Source: Oligoflexia bacterium (GTDB lineage: Bacteria > Bdellovibrionota > UBA1018). From it: a stretch of DNA of 64,000 nt. Made by a program: the position numbers and the translations under genes. Location: contig JAMPXJ010000018.1 in NCBI GenBank assembly GCA_023701205.1, forward strand, positions 1 through 64,000, read 5' to 3'. A model generated the notes under the pieces. That model searched no databases. It saw nothing but the letters and a program-made list of their open reading frames with translations, and was not told the DNA's origin. The stretch's first letter is position 1, and each line of letters opens with the position of its first letter. Of this stretch, positions 43,640 to 51,353 are shown piece by piece.

Positions 43640-44165
43640 CCTCGTGGCTGATTTCGCCGCGCAGATGAACGGACTGGCTGAGTTTCCAGAACGCTCCGGC
43701 CGCCAGCCGCGGGAAAATCTCGAAGCTGTTGCCCAGGGCGGAGTCCGTGATGTACCCCGCGATCCCCCCGAGGGAATAAAACGACCAGTCTGCGTTGCGG
43801 ACGAAATCCCAGCGCAGGTGCGTGCTGTAGAAAAACGCGTTCGAGCCACTCAGGAACGTCGGGCCCAAGACCAGCTCCGCCCAGCCCGCGTCGTTGATGT
43901 CGGGAATGAAACCTTCGGGCATGACGTTATGACTTCCCGCGATCAGCACCCCGAAACCCGCCGTCGCATCGACCAATCCCAGGCCCGTGAGCAGGCCGGC
44001 ACCGAAGCGAGCCTCCTCGGGCGCGCCTTTCCAGTCCTCCCCCGAAGCGGCGGGCTCGATGGCCGGGTGGGCCTTTTTCGCCTGCGCCGAAGCGGAAAGC
44101 GGAAGGGCCCCCAGGAAAAAGGCCGAAATAAGGACGATCGGAAGCGCGCGCGGAAACTTGATCAT
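43608..44165 (-). CDS. Predicted outer-membrane or periplasmic beta-rich protein
   Basis: A 185-residue protein with signal peptide MIKFPRALPIVLISAFFLGALPLSASA. The mature part has alternating strands typical of small outer-membrane barrels (GAGLLTGLGLVDATAGFGVL, then AELVLGPTFLSGSNAFFYSTHLRWDF, then SVHLRGEISHEVIGLGVNF) and ends in a phenylalanine-proline-leucine rather than a classic C-terminal phenylalanine. Family not recognised. It follows the NUDIX gene after ten bases and probably belongs to the kinase-regulator-NUDIX transcript. Confidence 0.6.
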   Translation of the reverse strand: MIKFPRALPIVLISAFFLGALPLSASAQAKKAHPAIEPAASGEDWKGAPEEARFGAGLLTGLGLVDATAGFGVLIAGSHNVMPEGFIPDINDAGWAELVLGPTFLSGSNAFFYSTHLRWDFVRNADWSFYSLGGIAGYITDSALGNSFEIFPRLAAGAFWKLSQSVHLRGEISHEVIGLGVNFPL

Positions 44166-44175
44166 GCGGGGAAGA

Positions 44176-44772
44176 TTAACCCAGCTTCTCCAAACGATCG
44201 AGCAGGTTTTTGATCATCGCGCCGGTCGCGCCCCAGATCCGGTAACCCCCCACCTGGTAGACATGGATCGGATAGCTCACCGTGCCGACCTTACGCGTCT
44301 CGCGGCGATAGACGCCGGGCTCCAGCAGTACGGTGAATGGAACCCAGAGCGCCTCCGCGATCTCGTGCACGCTGTTCCGCAGGGGAACTTCGTGCGCGGG
44401 CGCCAGGAGCGTGCCCACTACCGGCACCACCCAATATCCCGTCGGCGTCCAGAGTCCCGGCAATCGGCCGAGCACCCGTACCCGGTCTCGGGGGATGCCC
44501 ACCTCCTCTTCGGTCTCCCTCAGCGCGGTGAGGATAATGCCTTCGGGGCCCCGGAGCTCCTCAGGCTCGCAGTTTCCGCCCGGGAACGCCATCTGCCCCT
44601 TGTGGGTCTCGACCTTGTCGGTCCGGCGCGTGACCAGAAGCGCCTGCTTGCCGTCGTGCTCGCCGAAAAGCATGAGCACGGCCGCGGGACGTCCCTGCGG
44701 CGTGAGAGGTCGTTCCGAATAGGGCAGCTCGAGCTTCAGCGCGGACTCGAGACGCTCCTCGAAGGACCTCAT
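44176..44772 (-). CDS. NUDIX hydrolase, CoA pyrophosphatase (NudL/YeaB) type
   Basis: A 198-residue NUDIX enzyme that probably cleaves coenzyme A or its derivatives. The CoA-specific prefix LLVTRRTDKVETHKGQMAFPGGN is present (compare LLTRRSxxLxxHxGQVxFPGG), followed by the Nudix box GPEGIILTALRETEEEVGI at about 75-93 with the metal-binding REtEEE. The start ATG overlaps the stop of the upstream response-regulator gene (ATGA), so expression is coupled to the two-component system. CoA specificity is inferred from the prefix motif only. Confidence 0.85.
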   Translation of the reverse strand: MRSFEERLESALKLELPYSERPLTPQGRPAAVLMLFGEHDGKQALLVTRRTDKVETHKGQMAFPGGNCEPEELRGPEGIILTALRETEEEVGIPRDRVRVLGRLPGLWTPTGYWVVPVVGTLLAPAHEVPLRNSVHEIAEALWVPFTVLLEPGVYRRETRKVGTVSYPIHVYQVGGYRIWGATGAMIKNLLDRLEKLG

Positions 44773-46103
44773 GACTTCCCCCTCAGATCGATACCGTAAC
44801 GCTGCGCCTTGCGATACAGCGTGGCGCGGTCGATCCCCAGGATCTCCGAAGCACGCGACTTATTGAAGCTCACGTCCTGCAGGATCTTGAGGATGTGCGC
44901 CTTCTCCATCTCCTCGAGCGAACTCGGCGCGGCGGGCGATCCACTCGGCGCTCCCGGCTCGGCGCTCGCGGCCGACGCCCGTCCCCTGAGGATTTCCGGC
45001 GGGAAATCCTCAGAAAAAAGCACCGAGGTGTTCGTCATGGCCACCGCCCGCTCGATGGCGTGCTCGAGCTCCCGGACGTTTCCCGGCCAGCCGTAAGCCC
45101 GCAGCAGCGCCATTCCCTCCTCGGAGACATGCGATACGGCCTTGGCGTTCCGTGCCGAAAAAACCGTCAGGAAGTGATTCACGAGATCCGGGATATCCTC
45201 GACCCGCTCCCGAAGGGGCGGCAGCTCGATCAGGATCACCTTGAGGCGATAGAAAAAATCCTCCCGGAAGCGGGACTCCCGCACCAAGGCGTCGAGATCA
45301 TCGTGCGTGGCGGCGATCACGCGGAGATCGAGCCTCCCCAACGGCTTGTACTCCCCTTCCTGCAACGCGCGCAGCAGCTTGACCTGAAGCGCGGCCGCCA
45401 GGTCGCTCACCTCGTCGAGAAAGAGCGTTCCGCCCTGCGCTTCCATGAAGACGCTTTCCAGCCCGCTCTCCGAAAGCGCGCCGCAGTTGACCGGCACGAA
45501 GGCCTTCGCCCGCCGGGGTCCGTTGTCGTGGATCGCCCGCGCGACCAGCTCCTTGCCCGTGCCGCTTTCGCCGGTCACGAGCACCGTGCTCGTCGACATC
45601 GCCGCGCGCGCAAGCGCCTTGTAGACCTCGACGATCCGGGGCGACTTGCCGATGAGGGCCCTGGCGGGCGCGCCCAGCCGCCCGTCGGGGAGCGGCTTCC
45701 CGCTCGTCGAGGCCCGCAGCGCCTCGCCGTGCTTCGCGGCGCGCGCCACTACCGCCTTCAGATGATCGATCTTGAAGGGCTTGCTGACATAATCGAACGC
45801 TCCCTCCCGGATCGCTTCGATCGCGCCCTCCATGCTCCCGAAGCCGGTCATCAGGATCACCACCGCCGACGGATCCGCCCGGCGCGCCTCGCGCAGCACG
45901 GCGAGCCCGTCGAGCTCGAGCATCCGGATGTCGGAAAGGATGATCTGGAAAGTCTCCGCCGCGAGCAGCTCGAGCGCCTTCTCCCCGCTCGCCGCCAGCG
46001 AAACCGCGTAGCCTTCCTTCTCGAGGACCTCGCGCAGGAGCCGCCGGGTCACTTCGTGATCATCGACAACCAGAATCGGGACTTTTTCGGCCGCATCGCT
46101 CAT
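44769..46103 (-). CDS. NtrC-family response regulator lacking the GAFTGA sigma-54 loop
   Basis: A 444-residue regulator with receiver domain (about 8-120; ILVVDDHEVTRRLL, phospho-acceptor in IILSDIRMLELDG), an AAA+ domain with Walker A VTGESGTGKELVARAIHD at about 179, Walker B GGTLFLDEVSD at about 226, the arginine-finger segment FREDFFYRLKVILIELPPLRERVEDIP and YGWPGNVRELEHAIERAV, and a Fis-type DNA-binding helix-turn-helix at the C-terminus (SFNKSRASEILGIDRATLYRK). Between VNCGALSESGLES and VFMEAQGGTLF the roughly 20 residues normally carrying ELFGHxxGAFTGA are absent. It is therefore unlikely to remodel sigma-54 RNA polymerase. Encoded eight bases after its cognate kinase. Confidence 0.9.
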   Translation of the reverse strand: MSDAAEKVPILVVDDHEVTRRLLREVLEKEGYAVSLAASGEKALELLAAETFQIILSDIRMLELDGLAVLREARRADPSAVVILMTGFGSMEGAIEAIREGAFDYVSKPFKIDHLKAVVARAAKHGEALRASTSGKPLPDGRLGAPARALIGKSPRIVEVYKALARAAMSTSTVLVTGESGTGKELVARAIHDNGPRRAKAFVPVNCGALSESGLESVFMEAQGGTLFLDEVSDLAAALQVKLLRALQEGEYKPLGRLDLRVIAATHDDLDALVRESRFREDFFYRLKVILIELPPLRERVEDIPDLVNHFLTVFSARNAKAVSHVSEEGMALLRAYGWPGNVRELEHAIERAVAMTNTSVLFSEDFPPEILRGRASAASAEPGAPSGSPAAPSSLEEMEKAHILKILQDVSFNKSRASEILGIDRATLYRKAQRYGIDLRGKS

Positions 46104-46111
46104 TCGATCAC

Positions 46112-47533
46112 CTATGCCTGATAAGGAATCCTGAGCGTCACGCGCGTCCAGGCACCTTCCTTGGAATCGATCCCCAGCGTTCCGTCGTACTTCTGCATCA
46201 GCTGCTGGGAGATGGTGAGGCCGAGCCCGGTTCCTTCTCCCGGGCGCTTCGTCGTGAAAAACGGCTTCAACACGTTCTCGAGATCCGACTTGGGAATCCC
46301 CTCGCCCGTGTCCAGGACCGAGATCTCGGCCCAATCCCGACCCTGCTCCGAAGCGATCCCCGTGGCGACCTCCAGCTGCAACCGGGACCGCGCGGCGCTT
46401 TCCTGCTTGGCGCGCAGGCTATCGAGCGAGTTGCTGAGCAGGTTCGTCAGCACCTGCTCGATATCGAGCGGCACCACCCGAACCGGGCCCATCTTCCGAT
46501 CGAGCGAGCGCCGGGCTTCGACTCCCAGCGCCTGGATGCGCGGCCCCAGCATCCCGAGCGATTTGTCCACGAGTCGATTGAGGTCCACGAGCTGCCTCTG
46601 CGATGCGGGCTTCGCCGTGCTCTGCAGGAAGCCCTTGACGATCTCCTCGATCTTCTGGAGCTGGTCGTCCACGATCTGAAGCCGTTCGCCCGCTCCGCCG
46701 GGCGGCACGGGTCCCAGATCCTCCTTGAGCAGCTGCAGGTGGCCGCCGACGGCATTGAGGGGCGTGCCGATCTCGTGCGCGAAGCTCGCCGTGAGCTGCC
46801 CCATGACCGCGAGCTTCTCCGTGTTCATCAGCTGGCGCTGGGCCTCGTGGAGCTGCTCGGTGAGCTGCAGGTTCTGCGACTCGGCGAGCCGGAGGAGCCT
46901 CTCGTTGCGCAAGGTCTTCCGCAAAAAGAAGCCGAGCACCAGCAGGAGCGTCGCGACGCTGAAAGCCGCCGAGGTCGCGGTCGTTTTCCAGAGCGTCTCC
47001 ATGATCCGGCCGACGAGCTTCAACGAAAGCACGACGTGCACGCTTCCCAGCACCTTGCGACCCTTGCCCTCCCGCCCTTTCTGCTCTATCGGGACATTGA
47101 TCTCCCAGGTGCGCAGCCCGGAGTCGTCCTCGCGAAGCTCACTGACGATCTTCTCGTGCACCGGAAAGACCGGAAGCGGCACGCCCGGCTCCTCCTCGAC
47201 GTTCGAGGCGATGTTCCGCGGGGTTCCGGTCGTTGCGTCCGGAACGATGACATCGATCCGTTGGAGATTGGGTTGGGTGTAAAGGATTTCCTGGATGCGG
47301 CTTTCGATCCGCGCTGTCGCATCAGGGGCCTGCAGCCATCGGGAGGCCACGATCTCTGCCGCGAGCGTCCGGGCTGCCGTGATCCCCACCTGGCGCAGTT
47401 CCGCCTCGAGTACCGGCTGTGTGAGCTTGTTCTCGGCGATCGTCACGACCAGCGAGGTCGGAACGATCACGGCCACGAGCGTGAGAACGATCTTGGCCTG
47501 GAGGTCCAGGCGCTTGGTTCGGATGCGCTTCAT
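46112..47533 (-). CDS. Membrane sensor histidine kinase, partner of the adjacent regulator
   Basis: A 473-residue kinase. Membrane helices at about 13-33 and 183-204 bound a periplasmic sensor domain of about 150 residues. The cytoplasmic part has a coiled linker (SQNLQLTEQLHEAQRQL), the H box MGQLTASFAHEIGTPLNAVGG with phospho-histidine near 253, N box VLTNLLSNSLDSLRA at about 362, and G boxes DTGEGIP and GEGTGLGLTISQQL. HEIGTPLN is typical of NtrB-like kinases. Operon order: kinase, regulator, NUDIX hydrolase, outer-membrane-type protein. Confidence 0.9.
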   Translation of the reverse strand: MKRIRTKRLDLQAKIVLTLVAVIVPTSLVVTIAENKLTQPVLEAELRQVGITAARTLAAEIVASRWLQAPDATARIESRIQEILYTQPNLQRIDVIVPDATTGTPRNIASNVEEEPGVPLPVFPVHEKIVSELREDDSGLRTWEINVPIEQKGREGKGRKVLGSVHVVLSLKLVGRIMETLWKTTATSAAFSVATLLLVLGFFLRKTLRNERLLRLAESQNLQLTEQLHEAQRQLMNTEKLAVMGQLTASFAHEIGTPLNAVGGHLQLLKEDLGPVPPGGAGERLQIVDDQLQKIEEIVKGFLQSTAKPASQRQLVDLNRLVDKSLGMLGPRIQALGVEARRSLDRKMGPVRVVPLDIEQVLTNLLSNSLDSLRAKQESAARSRLQLEVATGIASEQGRDWAEISVLDTGEGIPKSDLENVLKPFFTTKRPGEGTGLGLTISQQLMQKYDGTLGIDSKEGAWTRVTLRIPYQA

Positions 47534-47651
47534 ATCGGGAGCACGACCACTTAATCACAAGCGATCGCCGACGCGCAAGCCAGGGACGAATGACGCACCG
47601 GGCGCTCTTCGACACGAAAACCGGCTCCATCTTCAAACGCCGAGGATCAGC

Positions 47652-48173
47652 TTATTGGGTGGGAGGGCTGACCGGCTGCGGAACTTCGACCGCGGCAGGC
47701 GTATCGTGCAGAGGCATATCCATGGGATGAGGGTCCGCCGGCTGCTGGGGCTGCGGCCGGGATCTCTTGGTCCGAGCCAGCTTCTTCCCTTTTTTCGAGC
47801 CTTTTTTTGCTTTCGCCGATTTCTTGCCCTTGGCGTTCTTCTTGTTGCTCTTTCCCTTCTTCTTGGCCTTTTCCTTCTTCTTCGAGGCGGGGTGACGGGC
47901 CTTCTTGGTCTTCTTGCCCTTTTTCGCCTTCGTCACCACGACCGAGGACTCCCCCGCGGGCGCGGCGACCGCTTCAGTCACCGGGGCAGGAGCTGTCGGG
48001 AGCGCTGGAGCCCCGGCGGGCACCGGCGCGGCGGCAGGAACCGCGACAGCGGCCGGGGCCGGATCCGCCGCGTTCGCGATCGAGGTCAAGGCAAAAGCGG
48101 TCAGGACCGCCATCGCAAGCGCCTTGCCGGGCGTCCTGCGCGGGTTCTTCTTCGAAGCTTCCGAAAACTTCAT
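47652..48173 (-). CDS. Exported lysine-rich, histone-H1-like low-complexity protein
   Basis: About 173 residues. A long signal peptide (MKFSEASKKNPRRTPGKALA followed by MAVLTAFALTSIANA) precedes an alanine/proline linker (about 39-80) and a lysine-rich tract (about 84-140) of the KKAKKGKK type, as in bacterial histone-H1-like proteins, ending in a proline-rich tail. Translation is set by GAGGAG nine bases before ATG 48173; an upstream ATG at 48200 lacks such a site. No family assignment. Charge suggests binding to anionic polymers (LPS, teichoic-like polymers, DNA) in the periplasm or outside. Upstream of the sensor kinase gene on the same strand. Confidence 0.6.
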   Translation of the reverse strand: MKFSEASKKNPRRTPGKALAMAVLTAFALTSIANAADPAPAAVAVPAAAPVPAGAPALPTAPAPVTEAVAAPAGESSVVVTKAKKGKKTKKARHPASKKKEKAKKKGKSNKKNAKGKKSAKAKKGSKKGKKLARTKRSRPQPQQPADPHPMDMPLHDTPAAVEVPQPVSPPTQ

Positions 48174-48296
48174 AGAAAAGTCTCTCCTCAGAGTTTCCAT
48201 TTAAAGTCGATTCCTTAGTTATTCCATAGGAATCCCTGGTCGTACAGGAAAGTTTGCGCTTGCTTCCGCCCATGCGGCCATGCCACCAGAAGGGGA

Positions 48297-49517
48297 ATGG
48301 CTTTTCCGCGCGGTCGGTGCATCGAAGTTTCCCCGGAGTCCCTGATCCTGCGCAATCAGTCCGGACTCGTCCGGGTCCAAGCCGGGAATATCGGCGAATC
48401 CGGCGTCGCGCTCGGGGATCTCGTCGAGGTCCGTGAAGAGCGGGTTCAGGTTCTCACTCCGAACCGCACATCGGAACGCTCCTTCGCCTGGACCGAACGG
48501 GTCCTGCACCCGCGAAGGCTCCGGGCGCTTCGGGTCAGGAGCGAAGTCGAGCGCGCCATCCGCGAGTTCTTCCTGGCGCGGGACTTTCTCGAGACTTCCA
48601 CGCCGCTGCTGGTGCCCTGCCCGGGGATGGAGCCGCATATCCGGCCCTTCCGCGTGAGCGGCGTTGGGGAAAGCGACCGGAAGGCGTTCCTCCCGACCTC
48701 TCCGGAGTTCGCGATGAAACGGCTCCTGGTCGGCGGACTGGAACGTATTTTCCAGCTCTGTCCCTCTTTCCGCGACGAGCCATTCTCCATCACCCACAGC
48801 CCCGAGTTCCGGATGCTGGAATGGTATCGCGCCTACGCCGGCTATGAGGAGATCATGCGCGACACGGAAGAGCTGTTCGAGTCGATAGCGCGCCGGCTTT
48901 TCGGCAAGCCCTCGCTCGTGTTCGGCGGGCAGGAGATCTCCGTCGCGGCGCCGTGGCCGCGGCTGCAAGTGCGCGATCTCTTCCTCGATCTTGCCGGCGT
49001 GGACCTTCTGCGCGCATCGACCGCCGCCGAGCTGGGCCGTGAATGCACGCGCCTGGGTCTGAGCCACGATCTCGCGGCTGAGAGCTGGGATGACCTGTAT
49101 TTCAAGATCTGGCTCAACCGCATCGAGCCCAAGCTGCCGGCGGACCGTGCCGTTTTCGTCACGCGCTATCCGGCGTCGCAAGCGGCGCTCGCGGTCATCG
49201 ACACCGACCCCGATGGCTCCCGCTGGGCGCGGCGCTTCGAGGCGTATGCCGGCGGTCTCGAGCTCGGGAACGCCTTCGAGGAGCTCACTGATCCCGTTGA
49301 GCAGCGCCGGCGGTTCGAGAAGGATATGGAGCTGCGCGCGCAGGCTTACGGCCCGGCCTTCCCGAAAAGCCCGCTCGACGAGGGTTTCCTCCGGGCACTC
49401 TCCGAAGGCATGCCGCCCTCGGGCGGGATCGCGATGGGAGTGGACCGGATGGTGATGCTTTTCGCCGACGAGCCGGAGATCGACCTGACGCTCTGGCTGC
49501 CGAGCCTCGCTCCTTGA
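48297..49517 (+). CDS. epmA: EF-P lysine aminoacylase EpmA (GenX/PoxA)
   Basis: Class II lysyl-tRNA-synthetase paralogue that charges beta-lysine or lysine onto elongation factor P. The 406 residues contain motif 2 FQLCPSFRDEPFSITHSPEFRMLEWYRAY, with PTSPEFAMKRLLVGG before it, and motif 3 GGIAMGVDRMVMLF near the end. Enterobacterial EpmA is about 325 residues and lacks an anticodon domain. Here about 60 extra N-terminal residues (CIEVSPESLILRNQSGLVRV, VALGDLVEVREERVQVL) look like a small beta barrel. ATG 48297 with AAGGGG close upstream. No efp or epmB gene is nearby. Confidence 0.9.
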   Translation: MAFPRGRCIEVSPESLILRNQSGLVRVQAGNIGESGVALGDLVEVREERVQVLTPNRTSERSFAWTERVLHPRRLRALRVRSEVERAIREFFLARDFLETSTPLLVPCPGMEPHIRPFRVSGVGESDRKAFLPTSPEFAMKRLLVGGLERIFQLCPSFRDEPFSITHSPEFRMLEWYRAYAGYEEIMRDTEELFESIARRLFGKPSLVFGGQEISVAAPWPRLQVRDLFLDLAGVDLLRASTAAELGRECTRLGLSHDLAAESWDDLYFKIWLNRIEPKLPADRAVFVTRYPASQAALAVIDTDPDGSRWARRFEAYAGGLELGNAFEELTDPVEQRRRFEKDMELRAQAYGPAFPKSPLDEGFLRALSEGMPPSGGIAMGVDRMVMLFADEPEIDLTLWLPSLAP

Positions 49518-49535
49518 CCTCGTGCCGGAGCCGGG

Positions 49536-51353
49536 TCAGGTCACCGGCACCGCCTCCTCCGAGCGCTCGGCGGAGACCGCCTGGTAACGGTAGAGCCGGG
49601 CATAAAGCCCATCGCGCCGAAGCAGCTCCTCGTGCCTGCCTCGCTCGATGGCGACCCCTTTGTGAAGCACGACGATGAGATCGGCCCGGCGGACCGTCGC
49701 CAGGCGATGCGCGATCATGATGAGGGACTTGCCTGAGGCGGCCTCGTCGAGGATGCCTTGAAGCTGCTTCTCCGTGCCGGAATCCATGTTGGCCGTCGCC
49801 TCGTCGAGGATCCAGATCGCCGGCCGGGTCGCCAGCACGCGCGAGAATGCCAGGAGCTGTCGCTCACCGACGCTGAGATTGGATCCGCGCTCCTGCAACT
49901 CGCGCTTCTCGCGCTCGGACTGCCGCCTCAAGGCCGGCCCCAGCCCGGCCGGGGAGCCGGACCCCGTCGCCAGGCCCGGGCTCTTGCCCCAAAACGTGAT
50001 GTTGTCCTCCCAGGTGCCCGAGAAGACGAAGACATCCTGCTGAACGATCCCGATCGACGCGCGCAGCTCGCGCTTGTCGTACTCGCGGAGATCCTTGCCA
50101 TCGAGCAGGATCCTCCCTTTCTGCGGCTCGTAGAACCGCATGAGCAGGCTGATCAGGGTCGTCTTGCCCGCACCGGTATGGCCCACCACTCCGACCTTCA
50201 TCCCGGGCCGGATCTCCAGCGAGAAATCCCTCAGAACCCAGCGTTCTCCCTCATATGCGAACCAGACGTCCTCGAAGACGATGTGCCCCTGAAGCCCGCG
50301 CAGCGGTTTCGCCTCCGGCAGCTCCGCGGGAAGCTCCGTGGGCCAGTCCAGGATCGAGAAGATCCGTTCGGCGGAGGCCATTCCCGAAAGGAAGACGTTC
50401 CACTTGTCCGCCAGCTCGCGCACGGGCTGGAAGAGCGAGAGCACGTAAGAGAAATACGCCACGAGCACGCCGATCCTGATCGTGCCCTCCGCGACCGCCA
50501 CCCCGCCGAACCAGATCACGAGCGCCATGGCGATCCCCGCCGCGACGGTGATCGTCGGCTGAAAGAGCGCGAAGACCCGCACTGTCGCGATCTGCGCGTC
50601 GGCATACCAGCGATTGAGCCGCTCGAAGCGCGCGAGGTGCACGCCCGTGCGATTGAAGAGATGCACCACCTTCATGCCCAGGAGATTTTCCGCGAGAAAG
50701 GCGTTGAGCGCGGAAAGCTTGCTGCGCGCCTCGCGATAGGAGATCCGGAGCCGGCCGCTGAAGTAAACGCCCGCCGCGATCATGAAGGGGAAAACGCTGC
50801 CCGCGATCAGCCCGAGCCGCAAGTCCAGCGCGAGGAGCCAGACGAGGATGCCCAGGACCATGAGCGCGTTGGACACCATCGAGACGAACCCCGCCGAGAA
50901 CATCTCGCTGAGCGAAGCGATATCGTTCGTCACGCGGGTCATGAGCCGGCCCGCGGGGTTCCGGTCGTAGATCGCGAGCGGCAGCCGCTGGAGATGGGAG
51001 AAAAGCTCGCAGCGCAGGCGCTGGGTCACGCGGTTGCCCAGGATCTCGAAGAGGTAACCCTGCCCGATCACCGCGAGCACGCGCACGGTGATCAGCACGA
51101 AAAACCAGGAGGTCAGCTCCACGAGCCGGTCCCAGCGGCGCGGCACGATGGCCTCGTCGATGGCATGCCCGAAAAGCCGCGGCTCGAGCAGGGTCGCCGC
51201 CGTGCCCAGCAGCACCAGAAGGAGTCCCGTGAGCAGCGGGAGCGGATGCTCGAAGATCAGGCGAAGCAGGCGCTTGAGGTTGTCGGGCCTGATCTTGCGC
51301 GACTCGCGTTCCTCGACGTCCAGATAGGCTTCCAGTCCTTCGGCCGCGCTCAT
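49536..51353 (-). CDS. ABC exporter half, catalytic NBD (MsbA/MDR-like)
   Basis: Half-transporter of 605 residues, six membrane helices (about 30-340) followed by a nucleotide-binding domain. Walker A GVVGHTGAGKTTLISLL, Walker B IWILDEATANMD with the catalytic glutamate, and H loop IMIAHRLATV are intact, but the signature is LSVGERQ instead of LSGGQ. Between the Q loop (VQQDVFVFSGTWEDNITFWG) and the signature, the helical subdomain is replaced by a glycine/proline-rich segment and lacks the usual LPxGYDT stretch. It overlaps the upstream half-transporter gene by four bases; the two must form a heterodimer. Substrate unknown (lipid or drug). Confidence 0.88.
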   Translation of the reverse strand: MSAAEGLEAYLDVEERESRKIRPDNLKRLLRLIFEHPLPLLTGLLLVLLGTAATLLEPRLFGHAIDEAIVPRRWDRLVELTSWFFVLITVRVLAVIGQGYLFEILGNRVTQRLRCELFSHLQRLPLAIYDRNPAGRLMTRVTNDIASLSEMFSAGFVSMVSNALMVLGILVWLLALDLRLGLIAGSVFPFMIAAGVYFSGRLRISYREARSKLSALNAFLAENLLGMKVVHLFNRTGVHLARFERLNRWYADAQIATVRVFALFQPTITVAAGIAMALVIWFGGVAVAEGTIRIGVLVAYFSYVLSLFQPVRELADKWNVFLSGMASAERIFSILDWPTELPAELPEAKPLRGLQGHIVFEDVWFAYEGERWVLRDFSLEIRPGMKVGVVGHTGAGKTTLISLLMRFYEPQKGRILLDGKDLREYDKRELRASIGIVQQDVFVFSGTWEDNITFWGKSPGLATGSGSPAGLGPALRRQSEREKRELQERGSNLSVGERQLLAFSRVLATRPAIWILDEATANMDSGTEKQLQGILDEAASGKSLIMIAHRLATVRRADLIVVLHKGVAIERGRHEELLRRDGLYARLYRYQAVSAERSEEAVPVT

